DNA of 22,891 bases from Pyrolobus sp964613695 (GCA_964613695.1 CAZTIR010000022.1:1-22891), one strand, 5' to 3'. Shown: positions 7,792 to 15,154, counted from the stretch's first letter. The notes: a model not told the origin generated them from the letters alone. Translations and numbers: made by a program.

Positions 7792-7920
7792 CTACCACTC
7801 TTCGAGCCACTCTTCCTCCTCTTCTTCCTCCTCCTCGCTCCACCACTCCTCTTCCTCTTCCTCCTCCCAGAGCTCCTCTTCCTCCTCTTCCTCCCACCAC
7901 TCCTCCTCGAACATCAGCAT
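7792..7920 (-). CDS. 42-residue Glu/Trp repeat peptide
   Basis: A very small gene: ATG at 7920, TAG at 7792-7794, and a good ribosome site AGGTGGTGG about eight bases upstream. The product is 28 Glu and 7 Trp in 42 residues, with only Met, Leu, Phe and Ser besides. After MLMF-EEE it runs as nine-residue units: WW then seven Glu; LW then seven Glu; WW, Ser and six Glu; then three Glu and a WLEEW tail. No basic residue is present, so the charge is about -28. GAG and GAA codons are mixed and the Trp pairs keep register, so this is more than a simple DNA repeat. It lies 48 bases after the Cgi121-like gene on the same strand, probably in its operon. No function is known to me; an acidic tail-like or ion-binding peptide is conceivable. 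Confidence 0.6.
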   Translation of the reverse strand: MLMFEEEWWEEEEEEELWEEEEEEEWWSEEEEEEEEEWLEEW

Positions 7921-7968
7921 GACCCTGCCACCACCTTGCTCCAAGCCGACGGGCCAAGGCGCATGCTC

Positions 7969-8400
7969 TTAAGCAGTTTCCTCTATCCTCATCCTCTTAC
8001 GCTCAACCTCGAGCGCTGCAAGAGCGCTCCTGGCAAGCGCGAGCCCCTCGGGTACGTTGAGCCACTCTACCCTACTGGGCCGGGGGTGGTGCTCCTCGAG
8101 GCGAGAACAGAGGCTCTCTTCGAAACAGACGGCTACGAGGGGCTCGCGCGGCTTAGGACCCTCTCTCGCAACCTCCGAGAGACTTGTGCGCGTAGCGTCA
8201 CGCCCACTCGCGGCCATGGCGTAGAGGAGAGCCTCGAGGGGTAGGAGCCTTGCTCTAGAGAGGCCCCGCTCCCAGTTCCTCCTTGCCAGCCTCACGACCT
8301 GCACAGCGTGGAGCGGGCTCGAGACGAGCCTGGCTGGTATGAGCACCGCGCCGCTCTCCAATAGCCTCGAGAGTTGCTGCTCGTCCCCCGCCTCTATCAC
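7969..8400 (-). CDS. Probable KEOPS complex subunit Cgi121
   Basis: A 143-residue protein. The stretch from HAVQVVRLARRNWERG through LLPLEALLYAMAASG to SLSEVAREG matches the Cgi121 pattern: a conserved helix, then an E-x-L-L-Y segment, then a helix leading to a glycine. Cgi121 binds tRNA and helps Bud32 in the KEOPS complex, which makes the t6A modification on ANN-decoding tRNAs. The start is GTG at 8400; the bases before it would encode LLGERLCYT in frame, which resembles the family's first beta strand, but no normal start codon precedes it before the upstream gene's stop. Either the start is non-canonical or this protein lacks that strand. Lies 28 bases after the phosphoribosyltransferase gene. 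Confidence 0.6.
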   Translation of the reverse strand: MIEAGDEQQLSRLLESGAVLIPARLVSSPLHAVQVVRLARRNWERGLSRARLLPLEALLYAMAASGRDATRTSLSEVAREGPKPREPLVAVCFEESLCSRLEEHHPRPSRVEWLNVPEGLALARSALAALEVERKRMRIEETA

Positions 8401-8428
8401 CGTATAGCAGAGCCTCTCTCCCAGCAGC

Positions 8429-9001
8429 TCAACGCACCCCGAGTAGCTCTGCAGCCCTCCCCGGGTCGAGGCCCACCACCTCCGCCGCGGTCTCGAGGCT
8501 AAAGCCGTGCTTCTCGACTAGCTCTCGGAGCGTCTCGACCTTGTCCCAGGGGAAGATTATCCACGCATCCGTCTCCTCCGCGTAATAGTCGGGCTTATAG
8601 ATGGACCAGGGTTTGAGGTATAGAGTCGCGCTCCTAGCCTCGACTGGCCCGTAGTGGGAGACGTAGCTCATGACGTGCGAGAGAGTCTTACCGGTATCGG
8701 CCACGTCATCCACTATGAGCACTCTCAAGCCCCTCACGTCGGCTACGAGGGATTGGGTGACTACCGGCGTGGCCCCCGGCTCCCCAATACCCTGGTAGAG
8801 CTTCACCTCTAGAGTGGCTAGCCTCCTAACGCCGAGGTAGTCTGCCACTAGCTTGGCGGGTATGACGCCTCCCCTCAAAACGCCTATTATCACGTCGGGC
8901 TTGTAGCCGGAGGCGCTCACCTCCTCAGCAAGCGCCAGGCTAAGCTCCTCTATCTCGCTCCAAGAGGGTGTTATGAACTTGAGCCGACCCGCTTCGGGCA
9001 A
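8429..9001 (-). CDS. Purine-type phosphoribosyltransferase
   Basis: About 190 residues, type I PRTase fold. The PRPP-binding signature is VLIVDDVADTGKT; DVIIGVLRGGVIPAKLVADYL is the pyrophosphate-loop region upstream of it, and LEVKLYQGIGEPGATP is typical of the archaeal xanthine/guanine/hypoxanthine PRTase-like group. These enzymes salvage purine bases into nucleotides, which fits the split GMP synthase in the same window, but the base used is uncertain. The open frame continues to 9193, but that would overlap the ABCE1 end by 137 bases with an Arg/Ser-rich, non-homologous leader, so I start at TTG 9001 (MPEAGRLKF). It lies 55 bases after ABCE1 on the same strand. Confidence 0.85.
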   Translation of the reverse strand: MPEAGRLKFITPSWSEIEELSLALAEEVSASGYKPDVIIGVLRGGVIPAKLVADYLGVRRLATLEVKLYQGIGEPGATPVVTQSLVADVRGLRVLIVDDVADTGKTLSHVMSYVSHYGPVEARSATLYLKPWSIYKPDYYAEETDAWIIFPWDKVETLRELVEKHGFSLETAAEVVGLDPGRAAELLGVR

Positions 9002-9056
9002 GCACGTGCCCCGGTGCCATGCCGCGGAGGAGCGGATGGTATAGAAGTGTGGGCTG

Positions 9057-10880
9057 CTACTCGCCCTCCTCCTCGCCCCTCCGGGGTATATAGTAGTACT
9101 CGCCGAGTCTCTTCTGGAGGCGGTCGAGGTAAGAGTCCTCCTTGTTGACCCTCGGCCTCCCCGTCTCCGGGTCGCGGCGGAAGGTGACGCCAAGCTCCCT
9201 TAGGAACATGTTCATGCCCTCCCTTAGCCCCATGGGCTTGTGCGCGTAGCCCTCGACGCCCGGCGTGCCGGTGAAGACCATGACCCTGTCACTGATATAG
9301 TCTTGTATCGCCACGTCGTGCTCCACTACGAGGGCTGCAACGCCCTTGGTCTCGACTATCCTGCGTATAGCCTTGGCCACCGCCAGCCTCTCCTCAACGT
9401 CGAGGTATGCGCTGGGCTCGTCGAGCAGGTAGATGTCGGCATTCCTCGCGAGGGTGGCGGCGACGGCGAGCTTCTGCATCTCGCCGCCAGAGAGGCTATC
9501 GGCCCTCCTGTCGAGGAAGCGGTGGAGCCCAAGCCTCCGGACGAGCTCCGTGTATAGCCAGGAGCCTGGGGCTAGTGCAGCTGGGTTAGCCTCCCTAAGC
9601 ACCTGCTCGACGGTCTTACCCTCGAACATGGCTGGGGACACGTACTGCGGCTTATAGCTGACCCTCAGCTCCTCCCGAGGCTTCCAGACGTAGCCCTCGC
9701 TGGGCTCAAGCTCTCCGGCCAGAACCCGCACGAACGTAGTCTTCCCGATGCCGTTGGGGCCGAGTACGCCCACAACCTCCCCCTTCTGCAGCTCGCCCGC
9801 CTCGGCTCGCAGGGTGAAGCCGTCTAGCTTCACTAGCAGCTCCGTCCACTCCATGTACTTCTCTCGCGTCGTGTAAGCGGCTGGCGGGGTCTCGCGCATG
9901 TGGAAGCGGATGGGCTCGCTCCTAATCCTAACGTTCTCGGCCGGCAGGTAGCCCTTGAGGAAGTTGTTTATCCCTACTCTAACCCCGTAGGGCCTCGAGG
10001 CTATCCCGTAGACGCCGGGCTCGCCGTACATTATCGTCACGTAGTCGGAGAGATAGTCGAGTATAGCTATGTCGTGCTCGACGACGACTGTGTAGGCGTT
10101 CTTGGGCACGTAGCTGCGTATAGCCCTCGCGACCCTAAGCCTCTCCCTCACGTCTAGATAGCTGCTAGGCTCGTCGAAGAGGTAGATGTCGGCGTCCCTA
10201 GAGAGGACGGCGGCCACCAGAAACTTCTGCAGCTCGCCGCCAGAGAGGTGCCTCACGTCACGATCCCAGAGCTTGTCGAGGCCGAGGAACTTTGCGAGCT
10301 CCCTGGCCAACCCCCTCTGGTCGGCTCTCTCGAGGAGCTTCCCTACCGGGCCCTTGATGCGCCTCGGAACCAGGTCAACGTATTGTATCTTGTGGGCAGC
10401 CCTTATCCTCCCCTCGGCGAGCCTCTGGAGGTATGATTGGAGCTCCGTCCCCCTAAACCTCCTTATAATCTCGTCCCAGGAGGGCTCCCTGTCAAACATG
10501 CCCAGGTTGGGCTTCAACTCACCCGCCAGTATCCTGAGCGCGGTAGTCTTCCCGGTGCCGTTCTTGCCTATGACCCCGAGGACAGCCCCCTGCTTGGGAG
10601 CCGGGAGGCCGTATAGCTTGAAGGCGTTTGGGCCATAGCGGTGCACCAGCATCTTCTCGAGCTCGTCGGGGAGGTTTACTATGCTAAGCGCGTTGAACGG
10701 GCACTTCTTCACGCATATGCCGCACCCGATGCAAACATCCTCGTATATCACCGGTTTACCATCCTCACCCAGCTCGATAGCCTTGCCCCCGGTCCGGTTG
10801 ACAGGGCAGAAGCGGATACACTCCAACTGGCACTTATCCGGCTTACACAACTCCCTGTCGACAACCGCTACCCTTACCAT
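9057..10880 (-). CDS. ABCE1/Rli1 ribosome-recycling ATPase
   Basis: A 607-residue soluble twin-ATPase that splits ribosomes after termination. An N-terminal iron-sulfur domain has C12/C17/C21/C25 and C50/C53/C56/C60. The first nucleotide-binding domain has Walker A GKNGTGKT (105-112), signature LSGGELQK (212-219) and DIYLFDEPSSYLD. The second has GPNGIGKT (374-381), LSGGEMQK (about 463-470) and DIYLLDEPSAYLD. There are no membrane segments, and length and order are typical of archaeal ABCE1. GGGGGTCTG lies just before the ATG. It sits 36 bases after the GH114-like gene on the same strand and ahead of the phosphoribosyltransferase and Cgi121-like genes, so the downstream part forms a translation/nucleotide group. 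Confidence 0.97.
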   Translation of the reverse strand: MVRVAVVDRELCKPDKCQLECIRFCPVNRTGGKAIELGEDGKPVIYEDVCIGCGICVKKCPFNALSIVNLPDELEKMLVHRYGPNAFKLYGLPAPKQGAVLGVIGKNGTGKTTALRILAGELKPNLGMFDREPSWDEIIRRFRGTELQSYLQRLAEGRIRAAHKIQYVDLVPRRIKGPVGKLLERADQRGLARELAKFLGLDKLWDRDVRHLSGGELQKFLVAAVLSRDADIYLFDEPSSYLDVRERLRVARAIRSYVPKNAYTVVVEHDIAILDYLSDYVTIMYGEPGVYGIASRPYGVRVGINNFLKGYLPAENVRIRSEPIRFHMRETPPAAYTTREKYMEWTELLVKLDGFTLRAEAGELQKGEVVGVLGPNGIGKTTFVRVLAGELEPSEGYVWKPREELRVSYKPQYVSPAMFEGKTVEQVLREANPAALAPGSWLYTELVRRLGLHRFLDRRADSLSGGEMQKLAVAATLARNADIYLLDEPSAYLDVEERLAVAKAIRRIVETKGVAALVVEHDVAIQDYISDRVMVFTGTPGVEGYAHKPMGLREGMNMFLRELGVTFRRDPETGRPRVNKEDSYLDRLQKRLGEYYYIPRRGEEEGE

Positions 10881-10916
10881 CAGACCCCCGGCGTACCCGT
10901 AGACGCTAAGCTCCTA

Positions 10917-11837
10917 TTAGCGGCGCCCACGCCTAAGACGCAGGAGGAGGAGCAGTGCAAGCACCGCAGCCAAGCCCAAGCCAGCTAAGCCGAGGGGACC
11001 TGGACTCATAGAGATGCTCACACGACCACCTCTAATGGTCTCAGCGCCGCCGCTCCTAGTTGCCCGGGGCGTTGTAGTAGCGCAGTCTAGGCACACCCCC
11101 GGCTTCTTAAGGAGCCATGGTGCCATGTAAACGTCTAACCCGGGCGTATACTGGTTGACCACCCTGCAAACCTTGGAGACCAGGGTCTTGTCGCCGGGAT
11201 CCCCATAGGCGAGGGCGTGGACCCCGAAACCATAGCGCCTTGCGAGCACCTGGGCGTGACGGATCTTCTCGACTATCCACACGAGGTCATCCCCGCTCCA
11301 CACCTTATACGAGCCTCCCTCGTAGTAGCTGGGGTAGCTCTCGACGAGGAGGTGGTCTATGTAGGGGGCTATCGAGTCTAGTATTGAGAACCCCCTGTTA
11401 ACCATTATCTTGGCGCCCGGGTGCTCCTCCCTAACCCTGGCCACGAGGCTGGCGGCGCAACCCGCCATCCACTCGTACTCGTCGACCAGGTCCAGGTTAT
11501 CCAGGAAGACTCCATCGAAGCCCCTCGACTCCACGTAGCGTACTGCATAGTCTAGCACCTTCCTCCACTCGTCGCTACAGGCGTTTACAACGTACTCTCC
11601 CCACTCCCTCCACTCGCCTACTATAATGTCCCGGGGCACCATCTTGGCCCACGGCTCCCAACCGCCTATCGTGAGGAGGCTCACGTAGCCGAGTACGAGC
11701 CTAGGGCTGGCCACCCTCCTTGCCTCCACCGGCTCCACGGTCGGCGGGAGCACGAGTATCTCGCAGCCCCTAAGCGACTCGTAAGCCTCTACACTAGGCT
11801 CGCCGTAGTATACGCAGGCACACCCACGCCCTTGCAC
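10917..11837 (-). CDS. GH114-like glycoside hydrolase domain with C-terminal membrane anchor
   Basis: A 306-residue protein. GFDGVFLDNLD (residues 106-116), IMVNRGF (144-150) and HLLVESYPSYY (162-172) match the TIM-barrel GH114/endo-alpha-1,4-polygalactosaminidase-like superfamily; Asp108, Asp113 or Glu166 are candidate catalytic acids. A low-complexity linker (TTTPRATRSGG) leads to one hydrophobic span near 279-299 and a basic end RLRRGRR, so the barrel should face outside. Yet there is no N-terminal signal peptide. The frame upstream is the same as that of the pilin-like gene, separated by one TGA and two codons. I place the start at GTG 11837, with GGGTGA before it. The substrate is unknown; surface glycan is possible. 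Confidence 0.72.
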   Translation of the reverse strand: MQGRGCACVYYGEPSVEAYESLRGCEILVLPPTVEPVEARRVASPRLVLGYVSLLTIGGWEPWAKMVPRDIIVGEWREWGEYVVNACSDEWRKVLDYAVRYVESRGFDGVFLDNLDLVDEYEWMAGCAASLVARVREEHPGAKIMVNRGFSILDSIAPYIDHLLVESYPSYYEGGSYKVWSGDDLVWIVEKIRHAQVLARRYGFGVHALAYGDPGDKTLVSKVCRVVNQYTPGLDVYMAPWLLKKPGVCLDCATTTPRATRSGGAETIRGGRVSISMSPGPLGLAGLGLAAVLALLLLLRLRRGRR

Positions 11838-11843
11838 CAGAGC

Positions 11844-12641
11844 TCACCCGGTGTACGCCGAGGCTATTATCGTGAGGGGCGCCTCGTCGCCCCTAACCGG
11901 GTAGAAGTCGGCTATGCTGCAATCCGGGTATGTGAAGGGGAGGTAGACGGGCTGCTCGACGAAGACATAGTAGTGTCCCACGTAGACCGGCGGCTGGTAC
12001 GTAGCGTTAAGCACCATGATCCTGTCATAGTAGACGTAGTGGCCTGGCTCCGCGCACACCCTCACAGTAACCTTGTACGTGTCGTACTGGGGCTCGTAGA
12101 CGGTAACGTTCACGATCACCGTGGCTCCGGGGAGCCTTTCAACACTCCCGTTTATCTCCTCAAGATTACCGTGTATCACTATGCTGCCCGCGAGGGGGTG
12201 GGGTAGGCGGAAGCTGTACGCAGGATCCCCTAGACCCTCCCCCGGTAGACGTAACAAGTAATCGCCTATGGGCAGGGGTCTATCGGAGTAGAGGGTGACC
12301 TCGTGGAGAGTGAAAGTGTTGTTGAGCACGACTGGCCTGATGGGGCGTAGTACTGCGGCTAGGCTCCCATCCGGGTGCTCCAGGTAACCCACGTCTATCT
12401 TCACGTTCCCGCAGCGGTGGTCTATCGAGACCCAAGCCCGGATAGCATAGCCGTACTCTGAGCCCCCAATCGTGTTGGTCAGCTCCTTGACAGCGACTAT
12501 GCTCAGTGTGCAAGCGTGACTGGGCGTATACGGCCTAAACCCGGTGACGTACAGGTAGATTAGGAGCGCCGCCCCCACAGCCACGAGGACTAGCAACAGG
12601 ACCGCCGTAATGTGCGAGACGCTCCTCTCCACCCGAGGCAA
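11844..12641 (-). CDS. Pilin-like secreted/membrane-anchored protein
   Basis: A 265-residue protein with an N-terminus like archaeal type IV pilins: a short basic leader (MPRVER) then SVSHITAVLLLVLV and a continuous hydrophobic stretch to about residue 32. This fits a class III signal peptide, or a simple membrane anchor. The rest is a beta-rich extracytoplasmic domain with several N-x-S/T glycosylation sites (NNTFT, INGS, VNVT, LNATY) and four cysteines in pairs, typical of surface proteins. I cannot name the domain. The start is TTG at 12641; a GTG three codons later (MERSV) is possible. Its stop is followed in the same frame by the GH114-like gene. Confidence 0.7.
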   Translation of the reverse strand: MPRVERSVSHITAVLLLVLVAVGAALLIYLYVTGFRPYTPSHACTLSIVAVKELTNTIGGSEYGYAIRAWVSIDHRCGNVKIDVGYLEHPDGSLAAVLRPIRPVVLNNTFTLHEVTLYSDRPLPIGDYLLRLPGEGLGDPAYSFRLPHPLAGSIVIHGNLEEINGSVERLPGATVIVNVTVYEPQYDTYKVTVRVCAEPGHYVYYDRIMVLNATYQPPVYVGHYYVFVEQPVYLPFTYPDCSIADFYPVRGDEAPLTIIASAYTG

Positions 12642-12682
12642 TCCTTGCTAACCCTCTATACGAGCGCCGGTCTCGAGGGGGT

Positions 12683-12690
12683 CTATAGCC
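12683..12690 (-). promoter_or_regulatory. Possible TATA box for the pilin-like gene
   Basis: On the minus strand this reads GGCTATAG, about 45 bases before the TTG start. It faces away from the fbp box 30 bases to its right, which makes a compact divergent promoter region. Confidence 0.4.
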
Positions 12691-12715
12691 TAGGCTCGCC
12701 GCCCCCAGGGTTAGC

Positions 12716-12723
12716 CGTTTAAC
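12716..12723 (+). promoter_or_regulatory. Probable TATA box for the FBP aldolase/phosphatase gene
   Basis: CGTTTAAC is centred about 37 bases before the ATG at 12757, the standard crenarchaeal spacing. GTGGTG just before the ATG serves as ribosome site. Confidence 0.5.
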
Positions 12724-12756
12724 CCAGCATCATGTGTCATACGTGTGGTGTAGTAG

Positions 12757-13929
12757 ATGGGAGAGGAGCGCCGCATAACCATAAGCCTGATCAAGGCCGA
12801 CATCGGTAGCATTGCTGGCCATCACAAGGTGCACCCCGATACCATGGCCGCCGCTGCGAGGGTCTTGGCCGAGGCTAAGAGGAAGGGGATCATCATAGAC
12901 TTCTACGTGACCCACGTGGGCGACGACCTGCAGCTAATCATGACCCACCGTAAGGGCGTGGACTCGCCAGAGATACACGGGCTAGCCTGGGAGGCCTTCA
13001 AGAAGGCGACGGAGGTCGCCAAGGAGCTAGGCTTGTACGCCGCGGGCCAGGATCTCCTCAGCGACGCGTTCAGCGGCAACGTGAGGGGCCTGGGCCCTGG
13101 CGTCGCCGAGATGGAGATAGAGGAGAGGCCGAGCGAGCCAGTAGTATTCTTCATGGCTGATAAGACGGAGCCGGGCGCCTTCAACCTGCCGCTCTTCCGC
13201 GCCTTCGCCGACCCGTTCACCACCGCGGGTCTCGTGATAGACCCGAGGATGCACGAGGGCTTCCGCTTCGAGATACTCGACGTCTACGAGGGCAAGTACA
13301 TTGAGCTCAACGCCCCAGAGGAGATGTACGACATCCTGGCTCTCATAGGCGACCCGACCAGGTACGTCATCAAGAGGATTTACAGGAAGAGCGATGGCAT
13401 GATAGCGGCTGTCGTGAGCAGCGAGAGGCTGAACCTCATCGCAGGCCACTATGTCGGCAAGGACGACCCAGTGGCCATTGTCAGGATACAGCATGGTTTG
13501 CCAGCCCTAGGCGAGATACTAGAGCCCTTCGCCTTCCCACACCTAGTCCCAGGCTGGATGAGGGGCAGCCACTGGGGCCCACTGATGCCAGTAGGCCTCC
13601 GCGACGCTAGGTGCACCAGGTTCGACGGCCCGCCTAGGGTGATAGCACTCGGCTTCCAGATAACCAAGGGCAGGCTAATAGGCCCGGTAGACCTATTCGA
13701 GGACGTCGCCTTCGACGAGACGAGGAGGCTCGCACAGCAGATAGCAGACTACATGCGCCGCCACGGACCCTTCATGCCGCACAGGCTGCACGCAGAGGAG
13801 ATGGAGTACACGACTCTGCCAAAGGTCCTCGAGAAGCTCAAGGGCAGGTGGAAGGAGGTCAAGGGCCCAGAGGCCCGCGAAGTCGGCCACCATGTGGAGA
13901 AGAAGGAGGCCACGGAGCTACACGACTAA
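12757..13929 (+). CDS. fbp: Fructose-1,6-bisphosphate aldolase/phosphatase
   Basis: A 390-residue bifunctional gluconeogenic enzyme (archaeal class V FBPase). It condenses dihydroxyacetone phosphate with glyceraldehyde phosphate and then removes the 1-phosphate from the FBP formed, giving fructose 6-phosphate. Metal-binding acids are in ISLIKADIGSIAGHH (Asp15, His22) and VGDDLQL (Asp56, Asp57). The aldolase Schiff-base lysine should be Lys235 in HYVGKDDP, beside Tyr232 and Asp236, by comparison with the characterised Thermoproteus enzyme. GLRDARCTRFDGPP and the PLFRAFADPF loop are also typical. Length is normal and codon use matches the neighbours. Single gene with its own promoter; it implies gluconeogenesis from CO2 or small carbon compounds. 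Confidence 0.97.
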   Translation: MGEERRITISLIKADIGSIAGHHKVHPDTMAAAARVLAEAKRKGIIIDFYVTHVGDDLQLIMTHRKGVDSPEIHGLAWEAFKKATEVAKELGLYAAGQDLLSDAFSGNVRGLGPGVAEMEIEERPSEPVVFFMADKTEPGAFNLPLFRAFADPFTTAGLVIDPRMHEGFRFEILDVYEGKYIELNAPEEMYDILALIGDPTRYVIKRIYRKSDGMIAAVVSSERLNLIAGHYVGKDDPVAIVRIQHGLPALGEILEPFAFPHLVPGWMRGSHWGPLMPVGLRDARCTRFDGPPRVIALGFQITKGRLIGPVDLFEDVAFDETRRLAQQIADYMRRHGPFMPHRLHAEEMEYTTLPKVLEKLKGRWKEVKGPEAREVGHHVEKKEATELHD

Positions 13930-14083
13930 CCCCCACGAGTTTTACCACACATCGGAAAGCCGTAGACCGTCTCCTCTCTCACCTACACTCCTTTTCCCGA
14001 CACGCCTCTGCTAATACGCGCAACCGCCCGGCAATGGAGCGGTAGCTGCGAGACAAGGTTATCGTCATGAGTGGATGCATAAC

Positions 14084-14100
14084 CTACGCTTATAGCGTAG
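14084..14100. other. Perfect 7-bp inverted repeat after the PaREP1 gene
   Basis: CTACGCT, loop TAT, AGCGTAG, directly beyond the stop of the PaREP1-family gene. No T run follows on the minus strand, so it is not a classic T-tract terminator; it may be an RNA hairpin end or a protein site. Confidence 0.45.
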
Positions 14101-14101
14101 C

Positions 14102-14638
14102 CTACACGTCTATCTTGTGCTTCTCGTGCAGGTACCTCCGTAGCTTCTCGACCAGCTTCTCTCCAGCCTCCCAGTACGCCCTGAAGGTCATTGGCCTGAG
14201 GAACGCATGATAGTAGTTCGCGTGGAGGCGCTCTGCGAGGGTGAAGAGCGTCGAGTACTCGGGGTCGTTTGTCACCTCTGCAACAGCTTCAACCAGGTCC
14301 CAGTAGTCTGCGTGACGGTAGTGAGGCTTATCCTCCAACTCGCCAATAATGTTTAAGAGCGCTGTCACAGCGCCCCATAGCTTCTCGCCAGCCTGCACCA
14401 AGTCACCCTTCTGGTATAACCTTTCGGCGTCCTCAAGGTACTTGTAGAAGAGGCGCTTGTAAGCATCTATACGCGCCTCTGGGTCGAGAAGGTCCGCCAC
14501 GGCTGCGAGCATGAGGTCTTCAATCGTTCTGCCCTCGCGTTCAGCTCTTCGGCGGAGTAGCTTATAGAGCCATTCGGGTATCTCGATGGAGACCGTCAAT
14601 CTGGCATCCCGGGTTCTAGTGTACTCGCCTTTCAGCAT
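14102..14638 (-). CDS. RHH domain fused to PaREP1-family (HEPN-like) domain
   Basis: A 178-residue protein. Residues about 13-50 (LTVSIEIPEWLYKLLRRRAEREGRTIEDLMLAAVADLL) read as a ribbon-helix-helix DNA-binding domain of the kind found in antitoxins. From about 57 on, KRLFYKYLEDAERLYQKGD, AGEKLWGAVTALLN and FRAYWEAGEKLVEKL match the crenarchaeal PaREP1 family, a HEPN-like helical domain. No RNase signature Rx4-6H is obvious, so toxicity is unproven. A single gene with about 110 bases upstream holding an A/T box and a copy of the shared palindrome. It could be a self-regulating HEPN protein or a stress regulator. Confidence 0.75.
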   Translation of the reverse strand: MLKGEYTRTRDARLTVSIEIPEWLYKLLRRRAEREGRTIEDLMLAAVADLLDPEARIDAYKRLFYKYLEDAERLYQKGDLVQAGEKLWGAVTALLNIIGELEDKPHYRHADYWDLVEAVAEVTNDPEYSTLFTLAERLHANYYHAFLRPMTFRAYWEAGEKLVEKLRRYLHEKHKIDV

Positions 14639-14718
14639 TGTTGTTTCTCGTAGCTTAGCGGCCAGGAGGGTGGTGATGGTAGAAGAAGCGATGCGCCTGG
14701 ATAAACGCGGGGTAGCGC

Positions 14719-14742
14719 GTTTAAAAACAGTGTTATAGTTTT
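14719..14742 (-). promoter_or_regulatory. PaREP1-gene promoter with palindrome AACAGTGTT
   Basis: The minus strand holds a good box TTTTTAAA (14720-14727) and a weaker AAACTATA (about 14735-14741), with the nine-base palindrome AACA(G/C)TGTT at 14726-14734 between them. Either box lies 80-100 bases before the ATG, so the leader is not short. The T run could also end the superoxide reductase transcript. Confidence 0.4.
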
Positions 14743-14750
14743 GGGTTGCG

Positions 14751-15131
14751 TTACTCGACTTTTATCTCCTTGCGGGCCTCCCAGACGCCGTGTAGGTTGC
14801 AGTAGGATAGCGCGTATATCACGCCGCTCTTGTTCAGCCTTATCTTGAGGGTTACGTCTGGCTCCGCCACGCCCGGCTCTAGGTCGATGTGCGCCACGTA
14901 TATCGGGTTGAAGGCGCGGCCCTCCTCGTAGACGTATACCTCTATCCACCTTATCGAGTGCTCGCGGGTGTTGGGGTGGGGGCCGACAGTTATCCTAACG
15001 GTTATCGGCTCGCCGGCCTTCGCCTTGTCGGGAGCCTCTATCTTGGGCGTGTGGGTCTCCGCCTTCGAGATGGCCTCGCCGCTCGCCTGCTCGGGGGTGT
15101 AGACTAGCTCGGCGAACCTCTTAGCCGCCAT
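14751..15131 (-). CDS. Superoxide reductase (neelaredoxin type)
   Basis: A 126-residue one-iron superoxide reductase that turns superoxide into hydrogen peroxide without making oxygen, in the cytoplasm of anaerobes. The iron ligands are all visible: His27 (ETHTP), His52 (VGPHPN), His58 (REHSIRW), Cys111 and His114 (YCNLHG). There is no desulforedoxin iron domain, so it is the short class. The usual E-K-H-x-P loop reads E25-T26-H27, so the catalytic-loop lysine is Thr, as reported for Ignicoccus hospitalis. A ribosome site GGAGGGTCGAGGAG precedes the ATG, and an A/T box plus palindrome lie upstream. It sits next to a hemerythrin gene, as an oxygen-stress pair. Confidence 0.95.
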   Translation of the reverse strand: MAAKRFAELVYTPEQASGEAISKAETHTPKIEAPDKAKAGEPITVRITVGPHPNTREHSIRWIEVYVYEEGRAFNPIYVAHIDLEPGVAEPDVTLKIRLNKSGVIYALSYCNLHGVWEARKEIKVE

Positions 15132-15154
15132 GCTCCTCGACCCTCCGGCACGTA

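Noticed and set aside
7774..8244. 156-codon plus-strand frame rich in Leu/Phe/Pro over the Glu/Trp gene
   Set aside because: It is the antisense of GAG/GAA-rich and Cgi121-like coding sequence on the minus strand and has no family features.
9002..9193. Upstream extension of the phosphoribosyltransferase frame
   Set aside because: It would overlap the ABCE1 3' end by 137 bases and encode an Arg/Ser-rich tail antisense in character; family homology begins at about 9000.
13930..14101. Possible RNA gene in the gap after the FBP aldolase/phosphatase gene
   Set aside because: No tRNA cloverleaf elements or C/D box pattern could be found; only the short hairpin near its end stands out.
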